Origin: Rhizophagus irregularis
Taxonomy: Eukaryota; Glomeromycota; Glomeromycetes; Glomerales; Glomeraceae
DNA: 64,000 nt
Reading direction: 5' to 3'
Assembly (NCBI RefSeq): GCF_026210795.1
Contig: NC_089430.1
Location: 4,278,001-4,342,000, forward strand
A model generated the notes under the pieces. That model worked only from the letters and a program-made list of their open reading frames with translations. It was not told where the DNA came from and did no database searches. Positions within the stretch are counted from its first letter, which is position 1, and each line of letters starts with the position of its first letter. The position numbers and the translations under genes are program-made. Positions 11,948 through 23,029 of the stretch are shown in pieces.

Positions 11948-12530
11948 TTATCCCATCGGTACTATGTATACACCGATGGATTTTTTTGTAAATTATTCCA
12001 CCGGTATATAAAAAGTATAAAAAAGTATAAAATCCATCGGTGTATACGCCATACACAATGAGCTAAACCTGTTATTCCGGTATCTAATAAATACTCCATA
12101 TTAGAGGTCTGCAAACGGGACACGGAACCCGGAAACCCTAACCCGGCCCGGACCCGGCTCCGGGTTTAAGCCGGCAAATTTTCTTCAAAATTCACCTGGG
12201 CCGGGTCCGGGCCGGCACATGAATTTTCGTTAAACCCGGATTTTCGTAATTCTGGCCAAAATCGTCTTAATTCCGGCCGAAATTAAACTGGCCAAAATTA
12301 AGTTGGCCAATTTTTTTTGTTTTTACAACAAAATAATATAATAAAAGTCCGGGTCCGGTCCGGGCCGGGCACTTTATGTTAATTTCCAAGTGCGGGCCGG
12401 GCCGGGTTGTAAAATAGTGGTCAATGCTGACCTCTACTCCATATACACCAATGCTCCCCTCCCTTCGCCCTTCGGGGGCCCCCAAGGCATCGGTGAATAT
12501 TTCAGTTATTCATTGATACCCATGGAATAA
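11948..12530. mobile_element. Degenerate TIR element hosting a hAT MITE
   Basis: The left end ttatcccatcggtactatg matches the reverse complement of the right end (ttattccatgggtatcaatg) with several changes. An internal pair caccgatggat / atccatcggtg lies at 11970-12050. The element is split by the hAT-like MITE at 12102-12436. No clear target duplication was found. Confidence 0.45.
12102..12436. mobile_element. hAT-like MITE, family 2, copy 1
   Basis: A 335-bp element with termini tagaggtc.../...gacctcta and a perfect 8-bp target duplication ctccatat (12094-12101 and 12437-12444). The GC-rich interior has many gggccggg-type motifs. The small ORF across it is an artefact of that composition. 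Copy 2 is at 35467-35842. Confidence 0.85.
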
Positions 12531-13478
12531 CAAGTATGTATTTTATCCCTGTTTATTTTAACAAAATGGGATACAAAATAATAAGTTTTTACAAATTTCA
12601 TTAGAAAAAGAGAAAAAAAAATAAATGATGTAAACCCATCAAATTACGTACTAAAGTCATACCACTTTTACACTAACCTTTTTGAAATAAACTTATACAG
12701 TGCAGTATTACAGATACTTTAATTTGTTATTATTTTAGAAATTTTTCTTTCTTCGGGGGTTTAACGATTTCTATAATTAAAAGAGAACAATACCACTATA
12801 ATAAACTTTTAACATTATACAGGAAAAAAAGCTTGTCATATGGATTTTTAAATGTTACAGAAATTTAAAATACAATCCAATTTATTTTTATATCTAAAAA
12901 AGGTCTTCAATTATCGTTCCAGTCTTTTAAAAAATTTTCATCATAATGCAACTAACAAAAACGAAAATATAAAAAAAAGCGTGTTCAGTTTTTACTTATA
13001 TTAAACGTGACTTCTTGAATAAATGAGTTACAGTACAGAAAAATACCATATAATTTATAATTCTTTGATAATGAAATATATTTATTGTATAAAATCATTA
13101 CTGTGCAAAAACATCAGATGTACTTAATTCTTAGTTGCATTTGGTAATCGAACGTTCAAAGAATATTTGATAAAATAAAATAAATCTAATTTTTTTGTTC
13201 TTAATAAGTCTGCAATAAAACTATTGTTATGTCAATTCTCTCTGAAAATTATCTTAAAAGATATTTCTTAGATATTTTATTATTTTAAACATGACTCGTA
13301 GAAATAGAAACTAGAATAACTAGAACAATAGAACCAAAGTAAGGAATAAAAATAGTAATTATGAAGTCATAAAATAAATTTTTCATTTATAATATTACAT
13401 ATATAATACATTTATAAAAAAATCATCATTTCTTACCATAAATAAATAAAAAACAATATTTAGGTATAAAATTTTGAA
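12531..13478. other. AT-rich intergenic, nothing seen
   Basis: Nothing supportable between the nested elements and the 3' end of the kinase pseudogene. Confidence 0.4.
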
Positions 13479-13600
13479 TTAGTTATCAACATCATCATCA
13501 TCTATTATTTAAAAAATTATTAGTTTATTTAACATCATAAAAATAGATAAGCACTCACCCTTTAGTTTTGAATCATGACAACCTATTATAATAAATAAAA

Positions 13601-14945
13601 GGAAATTGCTAACCGCGATGTCGCCTGGGTGATTGTCGCCTGTGTCCTCGATCACGTGACAGATTTAATATTTTTGATTGGCCAGATTGGCCACATGATC
13701 GCGAGGTATTTTTCTTTTCTTTTATTTTTATTTCTAACTTACATTCTGCTTGCACTTTCTTACTACACTATTTCATTATTTTTAGGTCCTTTAGTCCTTC
13801 CGGTTCTGCAATTAAGGTTCAGTTGTTTTTCACTTTACGTTTCGTTTCTTTTTGTTTCTGTTTCATATTTCGGTTTTCAATAATTTTATTTCATTTTTTT
13901 TTAGATATATTAGTTCTTTCGGTTCTACAATTAATAAAGGTATGTTTTTTTTATTTTTTATTTATTTATTTTTTATTTCGTTTCTATCTTATATTTCGTT
14001 CCTTACTAACTTCAATTTTTTTTTTACTTTATGGTTTTATTTTTTACTTGGTTTCCTATCATTACCCAATCTCCTATCATAATCATTTTTTTATTTCTTG
14101 TATTACTTCTCCTTTCGTCTCCCATTATTTTCTATTAAAACTTTTCATTTTCTATTATCTTTTTTTCTCTCCTGTTTACTTCCCATCATTTCCTTTTGTC
14201 TCTCATCACTCCTTTTCGTCTTCCATCAACTCCTCTTCATCTTCCTATCACTTCTTTTCGCTCCTTTTCGTCTTCCATCACTTCTTTTCGTCTCCCATCA
14301 CTTCTTTTCGTCTCTCATCACTCCTTATCGTCTCACATTATTCCTCTTCATCTTCCCATCACTCCTCTTCATCTTCTCATCACTTCTTTTCGTCTCCCAT
14401 CACTCCTCTCCCTCCTCTTCATTCTCGCATCACTTCTTTTCGTCTTCCATCACTCCTTTTTACCTCCCATCACTCCTTTTCATCTCTCATCATGTCCTAT
14501 TTCTCCTTTTTGTTTCCTATTACTTCTCATTACCCTTTTTCATTTTCTATTACTTTCCATTATTCCATTGTTGTTTCATTTTTTTTATTAGCATCTTTCT
14601 CCTTGATCATTATAATTTACTTATCTTTTTTATTTATTGTTATCATTGTTATTGTTTTTTTTATTTGTATTGCTTCATTAAAAATAAATACGGTGATTTT
14701 TTTTTTAAAATCGTAAATGTGTGACTTAAATTTTAATATTTGCAAATAAAATAAAATTTCATTAAATAAGATTATTTTGAATAAATGTGTTTGCAAAAAA
14801 CTTTTTAAAAAATATCTTCGCAATAAAATTTTAAGTTTAACCGATCAAAAGTTAAAAAAATCAGCCATCAGCCGATTTACTATATATTGTACATCACGTG
14901 ACATATTTAAAAAAAACCCAGCCCAGGCGACGGTTAGCAATTCCC
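13601..14945. mobile_element. 1.35-kb non-autonomous TIR element in a kinase intron
   Basis: The left end ggaaattgctaaccgcgatg, continuing tcgcctggg, and the right end (reverse complement agggaattgctaaccgtcgc, continuing ctgggc) form inverted repeats. Flanks aaataaaa (13593-13600) and aagtaaaa (14946-14953) are an 8-bp duplication with one mismatch. Comparison with intron 2 of kinase 1 shows the intron is otherwise intact, so this is a clean insertion. The interior is T-rich with a tandem array at about 14190-14490. The long Ser/Phe/His-rich ORFs over it are compositional. No transposase is visible. Confidence 0.8.
14190..14490. repeat. Minisatellite inside the TIR element
   Basis: About 15 degenerate units of roughly 19-20 bp with consensus like tcccatcacttcttttcgtc. 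Confidence 0.8.
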
Positions 14946-16376
14946 TAAGTAAAATTAGTCATTTATCTTAATTATTTTTAAAAATTTAATACCTTCACTG
15001 TCTTCTGAAAATGCTCCTTTTTCAAATTCTGGTTTGAGTCCATTACATATTTTTAATGCTAAGCTATTATCATGATTTCTTTTATAAAAAGGCGGTTTTC
15101 CAGTTGATAATTCAGCCATAATAACACCAATACTATAAATGTCAGAAGATAATGTATATGGTTCTCCATTTAAAACTTCTGGAGCAATATACGGTAACAC
15201 ACCATATATCTTATCTAATTTTGTTTATTTGATGGTCCAGATAATCCAAAATCTGATATATAAGAAGCTCCACCACTATTTAATATATTTCCACTATGAA
15301 AATTTCTATGAAAATATCCAAATTCATGTAAATTTTTAAGGTCCAATGTTAGCATACGTAAATAATTAATTTTCTCATTCCATAAAATTTTGTTAAAATT
15401 ATTTGAAAGAACATTTCTCAAATTTCCATTTTTTGCATATTGCAAGACCATCATAATTTCTTCAGTTTCTGGATCTTTAGTTATTCCATAAAACTTTAAA
15501 GAATTACTTTGTAAACAATTTAATTTTCAATGTGTTTCAAGCTATTATTCAAATTAAAATAAATTAGATAAATTTTAATAATTATGTTGAGAAAAACTGA
15601 TACATTTAAAAATATCAAATCCAATCGGAAAAATTACCTCATTTAAAAAATCAGCTGACATATTCTGTGATTCATTTAGTAGTTTCAAAGCAACTTTTAT
15701 GGATTTAGGTTCTTCTTTTATCCAATTTCCATCATCTTGTTTAATATATTTTGCCATACCATCAATCCAAGTTACAGAATACACTTTTGCAAATCCACCT
15801 TCACCTATTTGTTTCGTATCTTTAAATCAATCAAATGGAAACCCATTCAAGAAATATTGGACAATATTTACAATTACCAGTATGTTCCCCATAACGTACA
15901 TCATAAATCGTATCCTTGATAAAATTATCAATATCATCATTTCCACTGGTCCATCCTTCAATTATGCAACGAACACATTCTTTACACCAAAATTTGTCAT
16001 TATCTGGGTCATAACAATTTTCATGATTAATTTTTGATGAATTTAGATCTTTATCAGAAATATTTAATTTATCAAATTTAGATACTAATTGATTTTCATT
16101 GTTAAAACTCATAAATTTTGTTAAGAGTAAGTTTGTTTCAAAAGAATTCCACGGTTATAAAAAAAAAGGATCGGCATAAATTTAGCCGATATAAATCATT
16201 TTCTGCGGTATGATCATCGGGAGGAAATTTAGCCGAACTCCGAACTCACGACACTATTGCAGATCGCATTGATGACTACTTTGTGGGTTGCGTGACTTGT
16301 GTCTATGGATATTAGGAGTACTTAGTTTTTAAGGTGGTTAAATCTAGTTTTAGTTGATTAGTAATAAGATGCTTTA

Positions 16377-16673
16377 CTAGCATGACGGGTGGTACAGCCG
16401 GATCTTGGTGATTCTGGAATCGTGAACTTCTTTTGTGCGAGAATCCACCAAGTTGCCATCACAATCAGGACAATTACAAACTACTAGTTTTCTTTTATTA
16501 CTTGTTGGTCTAGCAGAAGATACTATTTCTTCGTTTATTATACTATAAATTGATCTATTTCTACGAGTAGAAGATGGCCGATCTTTCGTACGGCGGCATA
16601 CTGTACATAGAAATAAAGTTAGTCTAGATAGTAGGTTTTCTAAGCAACTTTTAGTTAACGTAAATTTTGTCAT
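16377..16673 (-). CDS. Hypothetical protein with CxCxxC...H motif (98 aa)
   Basis: Open from the ATG at 16673 to a stop at 16377. The C-terminal half contains CNCPDCDGNLVDSRTKEVH, a compact Cys/His cluster of the sort found at the N-terminus of fungal tnp2/Plavaka-type transposon proteins and related ORFs. A basic stretch (RRTKDRPSSTRRNR) precedes it. If correct, this is the first exon or relic of a transposon-derived gene, since nothing downstream continues it. It lies alone between the kinase pseudogene and the repeat-protein gene. Function not assigned. Confidence 0.4.
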   Translation of the reverse strand: MTKFTLTKSCLENLLSRLTLFLCTVCRRTKDRPSSTRRNRSIYSIINEEIVSSARPTSNKRKLVVCNCPDCDGNLVDSRTKEVHDSRITKIRLYHPSC

Positions 16674-17676
16674 AATGTAGTTTTGTATTATGTACTAGTA
16701 CGTATTTCGTTATATTGATTTGACCAGTATTTATTGGTGTTTAACAATAATAAAAAATTAAAATAAGAAAAAGGAGGATACAAAAAAAGGATAAAAAAGA
16801 AATTATTTCAGCACCGCAGTAATATAAATCGATGGTGATTGTTAACATATTAAATTAATAACTAAAGACGCTAAAGTTTACTTTAAATTTAATAATTCAA
16901 ATTAGATAATTTATTGATTAAAAATTTAACTTATTATATTACGGTCACGTAAATTACACAACTTATTATCGCTGCAGCACATATTTTTACAACCGAACAG
17001 TCTTCAATTGGATGTAATTGATAAAATAAAACATATTTAAAATTTTTAATCGGAAATAATATTGTTTTAATCCTTTTGGAGACATCACATAATTGTATTT
17101 GCCGCCCAATCACGTATCTTCTTTGAATTTATATAAATTACGAAATTTTTGGAATCAAATGTTCGTTTGATTTGGAATGGTTGGCGCTCAAAAGTCTATA
17201 TTAATAAATATTTACGATCATAGATTTAAATCTAGTACATTGAAAAAAATTTGACCACTTGTTAATCGTTTCAGTATGTAATATTCTTTAGAGATAATCG
17301 AGGTAATCGTAATGTCATATACTGTACATGATAAAATGGCACAGAAATTTTGACACGAAAAATAGACGAGAAGAATCTTAAAAATTAGCCTGGAATATTT
17401 AGTTTTATTAATTATAATATTATTTCACAAATGAAGAATTAAAAAATCATGTAACGTTGAAAGTTTTTGATAACTAGGTAAATTCATTATCGAATAAGAG
17501 TTGGTGGGGTGGGAAGGGGAAGGAAAACTATTCAAAAAATTTAAAAAAATTTACAAATAAAAAATAAACTATTCACATTTTTTTCAAATAAAATCGTTTT
17601 TTTACAAATAATTTAAAATTAAAATTCTGGAAAGGAAACTAAATTAATATTATGCAAAACCTATTCAAAAAACATT
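16674..17676. other. Intergenic, nothing seen
   Basis: AT-rich. It lies beyond the 3' end of the secreted repeat-protein gene. Confidence 0.35.
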
Positions 17677-19268
17677 TTAATAATAGGATTTCTTTTTGTC
17701 ATCATCATATTTATCATCTTTTCCGCCATAGTAATCATCGTCTTTGCCGCCATAGTAATCATCATCTTTGTCGCCTGGGGAGGCAGATCGTTTGTAGCTG
17801 GATTTCTTTTTGTCATCATCATATTTATCGTCTTTGCCGCCATAATAATCATCGTCTTTGCCGCCATAGTAATCATCATCTTTGCCACCATAATAATCGT
17901 CATCTTTGTCGCCCGGGGAGGCTAAGGCAGATCGTTTGTAGCTGGATTTCTTTTTGTCATCATCATATTTATCGTCTTTGCCACCATAGTAGTCATCGTC
18001 TTTGCTACCGTAGTAATCATCATCTTTGCCACCATAGTAATCATCATCTTTGTCGCCTGGGGAGGCAGATCGTTTGTAGCTGGATTTCTTTTTGTCATCA
18101 TCATATTTATCGTCTTTACCGCCATAGTAGTCATCGTCTTTGCCGCCATAGTAATCATCATCTTTGCCACCATAATAATCGTCATCTTTGTCGCCCGGGG
18201 AGGCTAAGGCAGATCGTCTGTAGCTGGATTTCTTTTTGTCATCATCATATTTATCGTCTTTGCCACCATAGTAGTCATCGTCTTTGCTACCGTAGTAATC
18301 ATCATCTTTGCCACCATAGTAATCATCATCTTTGTCGCCTGGGGAGGCAGATCGTTTGTAGCTGGATTTCTTTTTGTCATCATCATATTTATCGTCTTTA
18401 CCGCCATAGTAGTCATCGTCTTTGCCGCCATAGTAATCATCATCTTTGCCACCATAATAATCGTCATCTTTGTCACCCGGGGAAGCTAAGGCAGATCGTT
18501 TGTAGTATGATTTCTTTTTGTCATCATCATATTTATCGTCTTTGCCACCATAGTAATCATCATCTTTGCTGCCATAGTAATCATCATCCTTGCCGCCATA
18601 GTAATCATCATCTTTGTCACCCGGGGAGGCTAAGGCAGATCGTCTGTAGTATGATTTCTTTTTGTCATCATCATATTTATCGTCTTTGCCGCCGTAGTAA
18701 TCATCATCCTTGCCGCCATAGTAATCATCATCTTTGCCGCCATAGTAATCATCATCTTTGTCACCCGGGGAGGCTAAGGCAGATCGTCTGTAGTATGATT
18801 TCTTTTTGTCATCATCATATTTATCGTCTTTTCCGCCGTAGTAATCATCATCTTTGCCGCCATAGTAATCATCATCTTTGCCGCCGTAGTAATCATCATC
18901 TTTGTTACCCCGGGAGGCTAAGGCAGATCGTCTGTAGTAGGATTTCTTTTTGTCATCATCATATTTGTCGTCTTTGCCGCCATAGTAATCATCATCTTTT
19001 CCGCCATAGTATTCATCATCTTTGCCACCATAATAATCATCTTTTTTGTCCTTTTTGTCTTTATAATCATATGAAGGTGTTGTGTCGCGTTTATTATTTA
19101 TTCCGATCTCGGCAATAGGAGCAGCATTGACTATACATATATTATAAATTGAATTAGAAAAAATTTAGAAAAAATTTTATTTTCTTTATAATCAAGTTAA
19201 TAATAATCACCTTCATTCAAGGTCGAAATCCCCAAGATTGCCAAACAAGCAAGAGTCGTGAACTTCAT
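17677..19268 (-). CDS. Secreted Kex2-processed-type repeat protein (~503 aa)
   Basis: Two exons: 19268-19211 and 19130-17677 (stop TAA 17679-17677). The intron 19210-19131 is GT-AG, and the exon lengths keep phase. The N-terminus MKFTTLACLAILGISTL..VNA is a signal peptide with a likely cut before APIAEIG. A first dibasic site NNKR follows. The rest is about ten repeats of ~36-49 residues, each with two or three DKDDDYYGGK-like blocks, a KDDKYDDDKKK block, then SYYRR or SSYKR followed by SALASPG or SASPG. Cleavage after each KR/RR by a Kex2-type protease would release near-identical acidic Asp/Tyr/Gly peptides. Fungal precursors of this design (Kex2-processed repeat proteins) include mating pheromones and secreted peptides of mycorrhizal fungi. 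No Cys in the repeats, so no disulfide fold. Receptor or role unknown. Confidence 0.85.
17690..18990 (-). repeat. Coding tandem repeat with higher-order 2-unit period
   Basis: Basic units are about 108-147 bp. From about 17790 to 18500 the units alternate between SASPG and SALASPG forms, so a ~283-bp pair is repeated almost identically (17940-18220 against 18225-18500). This points to recent unequal exchange. Units toward the N-terminus are more uniform SALASPG forms. Confidence 0.85.
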
Positions 19269-19387
19269 AATTGAATTTTAGACTTCTTTAACTTTATTTT
19301 TGTTTTTATTTTATTTTATTTTTTTTTTGTTTCGACTTCTAGTTTTTTTCGAATCGAACTGAAGATTTTTCGAAGGAAAAAGCTAAG

Positions 19388-19402
19388 GATTTATATAATT
19401 TT
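19388..19402 (-). promoter_or_regulatory. Putative TATA box of repeat-protein gene
   Basis: The sequence ttatataaatc on the minus strand lies about 125 bp before the ATG at 19268, followed by an A-rich leader. Position and sequence are consistent with a core promoter. Confidence 0.4.
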
Positions 19403-20589
19403 TGAAATTCGAAATATTTTATTTGTAGTTGTATATTCTTCATCGTTTTGAATTATAAACTTCCTTTAAATGGACATATCATTGTTATTATGATCTAACT
19501 AAATTTGATAAAAATATTTTTCTTCTCATACTATGCTATTCGAGATCTTCAATCTACTGAAAAAAAATTTTCTTTTTTTAAATTATATAAAAAAGGGAAA
19601 ATTCATAGATACTTTAAAATTTTTTAATAGATTCTTGATTATTTTTAATTTCTCTCTTTTTTTTTTTCTTTTAACAGTATGATTAATAGTATGATTTTTA
19701 ATAAATCTCAATTTTACATTGTCATGAGATTTTCAAATATTAAATTTCATCATATTTTTCCTAAGTCAGTTAAAATATTGTAATAAAATAAAGAATTCCC
19801 AAGAAATTTTGAGGCTTTCATTTGATTTCATTGTCATCATTAAAAAAATTTCATATTATTTTTATAAAGAATGGTAATATCATAGAGTAATCTTATTTTT
19901 TTCTTTTATTAAATATTTATTACGAAAACTTGAGCATGAATGAAAATTGATATGAGGTTTTTTTTTTTCAAAAAAATTTTCATAGTCGCAGCCTCACAAA
20001 TGATAGTCATGCACGTTCTTAAATTAGATATACTAAACTTAATATGGAAAGTTTGTGACTTTTTAAATTGAAACACAGTAAATTTAGATACATTCTATAT
20101 TTATATCTTTGTACGTACGTGAGAAATCATTAAGACCTAAGCCCGTGATAAATCACGTTGCCACCTTAGGCTTAATAAATTAATACTTTATTAATATAAA
20201 TAAATACAATAATATGCTTGGTTTAACAATACTAAATAATAATTAAATTTTTGACAAAATAAATTCCTAAATTCGTAACCTGAATTTCCACAACGTCAAT
20301 ATTTATGTCTATTTATATGAATTCATAAATAGTATCTTTCATATTCTTTGAAATTTTGAATTTTTCTTCGTTTTTGATCTTCAATACCATTTCCTTAAAT
20401 ATAAATTTCCTAATTATAGATTTCTAAAATGATCTACAGTTCAAATCACCTGACATCCCAATCACTTGACTTGGCAATCGTCTCGAACGTTACATTTATA
20501 ACGTCATACAATTTTAAAATACTAAAAATTTATATACTAATTTTAAAATATAATACTACGCCTCATAATTAATAAATTTACTAGGTATA

Positions 20590-20949
20590 TTACGGCATTA
20601 CATTAGGAAAACCATAATATGAAATCAACGAAGAGGATTTAATTTTTTTGTCCAAAAGAATTAAAAATAAACACGTGTATGAATTTGTGAATAAAAGGTA
20701 AAAAGGATCATGATAATATTTGACGGTTTGACATATTTCGCAATATGTAAACAATTTTTTATTAGATGATATCATATTTATGTTATTTAAATTATGATCG
20801 GATCTCGCAAAAAAAGTCAGGGTACCATGTTTTTTTTTTCTCTGAACAAGTTTTAATCGGAAAATTCTTTCAGTGCGAAAATCAAGCAAAATAAGAGAAA
20901 AAAGACTTTTTTTTTCGTAAAAAGAATTCATTAATATAACATAAACCAA
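20590..20949 (-). CDS. Possible hypothetical protein (119 aa), weak
   Basis: An uninterrupted ATG-to-stop frame with a CEICQTVKYYHDP segment that could be half of a zinc-binding site, and a hydrophobic stretch near the C-terminus. Composition is close to background, no splice partners are obvious, and I recognise no family. It may be chance. Confidence 0.22.
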   Translation of the reverse strand: MVYVILMNSFYEKKSLFSLILLDFRTERIFRLKLVQRKKKHGTLTFFARSDHNLNNINMISSNKKLFTYCEICQTVKYYHDPFYLLFTNSYTCLFLILLDKKIKSSSLISYYGFPNVMP

Positions 20950-21084
20950 CGAAAATAATGTTATTTTTCTTCTGTTTAATTTTATTTTCGTTTTTTTTCT
21001 CTCTTTTTTTTTCCTTCAAGAAAAAAAATCATTCACGATATTTTTATTATTTACTAACTATTAACTATTTACGAGATATATATA

Positions 21085-21199
21085 CCGTATTTGCCCAAAA
21101 ATAAGCAACAAGTTTTGCGGCCAAGTTTTGATAATGTGGGCCAAAATTTGTTATAATGCGGGCCATGTTTGGTGATTGCTTATTTTTGGGCAAATACGG
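21085..21199. mobile_element. Mariner-type MITE (115 bp)
   Basis: Perfect inverted repeats of about 24 bp beginning ccgtatttgcccaaaaataa and flanked on both sides by TA, the Tc1/mariner target. The interior has three gcggcc/gggcc-containing mini-repeats. Related termini bound the element at 25040-25447. Confidence 0.8.
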
Positions 21200-21444
21200 T
21201 ATAAGACAGTCTTCTATTTAAAACTATGAAGAAAGAAAAATGTTTTTGATGGTTGGCTTGAAATTGCTATTGTTAATTTGAAAAAAAAAAATACACTACA
21301 ATATTTATAAAACAAAAATTGTCCTTTCTTACATTGCAATTAATATGAATAAAATTAAAACGTTTGATAATATTAATGATATAATTATTATTTTTCTTTT
21401 TAAGATGTAAGAGTCGATTAATCTCCTCCTAAATTTAGGATATG

Positions 21445-22115
21445 TCATTCAACAAACCTCGTTTCCGCATTATCGCTATCACTAATAGGTTTATTTATTA
21501 CATCATCGTCATCCTCTTCGATATCTTTCATCGAAGATGGAGTTGAAGGAGGAGTTTCAGCACAATATTGATTCCCATTTATTATTGAAACATCAGACTC
21601 GCTTTTAACCGGTGAAGATGATGTTATCTGAGTTTGTAAATTTTCATCAATTGAAAAATATTCTTTAAGTAACTCTCTTAAAATATTATCAGGATCAAGG
21701 AAATAATATAGTGATCTCTTTGCGATTGTTGGATGAGGTTGTTTTACTATGATTGGATTTGGAACTACTTGATTACGAACACGAGAAAAATGTGTCGATA
21801 TATGACCTGATACTGTCGCATAAGGAGTTTGACCACTAATTAAGAAATATTTTTTATTAATATAATTTAATAATTAAAAAAAAAAAATTAATATTTAATT
21901 TACTTTACCCTAACTGCGTAAAACCATATTTTTGTATACATGCCGCCAATTGTCTTGGGCTTGATGGGTCATTATTTAATGATATTAATGCTTTAATTAT
22001 TGCAACAAGAACTCGATCCGAAGCGTCAATAGGATTTATAGTATATTGTATTTTTAAATATATTTCTTCCACAATTCGGTTAACCTCTGACTTATTTTTC
22101 TTGTAAAAAAATACT
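21445..22115 (-). CDS. GDS1-like winged-helix protein (5' end incomplete)
   Basis: Two exons readable on the minus strand: 22115-21909 and 21835-21445 (stop TGA 21447-21445). The intron 21908-21836 is GT-AG. Joining gives LGGQTPYATVSGHISTHFSR, preceded by PSSPRQLAACIQKYGFTQ. This is the hallmark of the fungal GDS1-type winged-helix domain, a nuclear DNA-binding-type module. The C-terminal ~90 residues are Ser/Pro/Asp-rich and disordered, with an acidic EEDDDD run. Neither exon supplies a start Met, and the first begins in phase after a cag acceptor. At least one 5' exon upstream of 22130 is therefore missing from this model. No disabling change is seen in the two exons. Confidence 0.72.
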
Positions 22116-22722
22116 CTGCATAAGAAACTTTTTTTTTAAAAAAAAATTTGAATTATGGATTGAATGAAAAGATAAAAAACTTTATTCAATTTTTTTTTCA
22201 ATAGTCGTAATATAAAAAAAAAATTTTTTTTTCTTTTTTTTTTGAAAAAAAACAAAAAAGAAAAGGAGAAAGAGAAAAATTGAAAAGTTTGGCTCAAGCT
22301 AAAAGTTTATATTTGTTTTGTTGTTATAAAATATGCTATATTCATAATAAATATCAAATAATTTTCTTTTTCTATCTAAAATCATTTCAGATTTTAGCAA
22401 TACATACATTATCTTAAACCTTATAATTCTTCTACGTAAATGAAATTTTTATTCAATGCAAATATTAGTACTTCTTATAATCTAATAAGAAATTTGCCGA
22501 ATAACACATTTTTAATAAATTCAGACTTTAATTTAAAAATGAAATTTTAGGCGTTTCGCGATTTTTTTTTCACATGTTGTTGCAACAATACTGAAATATT
22601 AAAGAGACTCAATATATAATATTTATTTTCGGAATTTAATGGAATTAAATTTTAAAAAAATTCAAAAAAAATTGAATTTGGTATTTTATATTGAGATATT
22701 CATAAAGGGATTACTTTAGGTA

Positions 22723-22998
22723 CAGTCAAATCTCGATATACCGAACCCACGGTTTGGGTAAAAGTTCGGCATATAGTAGTTCGGTAATACCGAACTCAGT
22801 CACATGATTTGCCAATTTCGCCTGAAATTAATTAATTTCGGCCAGAATTAGAACCACTTAATTTTTGCCTAAATTAATTGATGCCAAGACATCTTAATTC
22901 TGGCCGAAATTGGGATATTAATCACGTGATTTTCTTTTATATATCGAACTTTCCCTGAAAAAACTTAGAGGTTCGGTATATAAAAGGATTTTCCTTGA
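22723..22998. mobile_element. Degraded pogo/Tigger-type TIR element
   Basis: The left end, after TA, reads cagtcaaatctcgatatacc and continues gaac. The right side carries gttcggtatata in inverted orientation. Inside are further pairs of ttcggtat/ataccgaa and aattctggcc motifs. The right terminus has lost its expected ctg-TA, so the border is approximate. Confidence 0.5.
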
Positions 22999-23029
22999 AC
23001 ATTAGAAACATTCTTAAATGGAATTATTA

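Larger units (their letters stand above)
13479..16112 (-). pseudogene. TKL kinase pseudogene split by a TIR element
   Basis: Same four-exon plan as kinases 1 and 2: exon 1 16112-15638, exon 2 from 15541 to about 14980, exon 3 13582-13559, exon 4 13501-13479. Disablements: a +1 shift near 15835 just before the glycine loop, TGG to TGA near the start of exon 2, a shift near 15215 after the DFG segment, and loss of about 300 nt of exon 2 (the region after GLKPEFEKG). The catalytic HRD has become HRN, so the proton-acceptor Asp is gone. Intron 2 carries the 1.35-kb element at 13601-14945. Exon 4 has an extra run of GAT codons. WTSGN and GEGGFAKVY motifs are still readable, so decay is recent. Confidence 0.88.

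Noticed and set aside
12267-12485. 72-codon minus-strand ORF
   Set aside because: Spans the GC-rich interior and edge of a hAT-like MITE, so no gene is expected.
13823-14716. 297-codon Ser/Phe/His-rich plus-strand ORF and overlapping frames
   Set aside because: All lie in the T-rich minisatellite of a TIR element, and several frames are open at once because of composition.
15699-16037. Plus-strand ORF of 112 codons
   Set aside because: Antisense of the kinase pseudogene's first exon; a similar shadow occurs at 51567-51770.
17661-18476. Met/Thr-rich minus-strand ORFs of 80-90 codons
   Set aside because: They are out-of-frame shadows of the same repeats.
17652-19118. 488-codon His/Arg/Cys-rich plus-strand ORF
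   Set aside because: It is the exact antisense of the signal-peptide-bearing repeat gene on the minus strand. The minus reading has a start, intron, secretion signal and regular dibasic sites.
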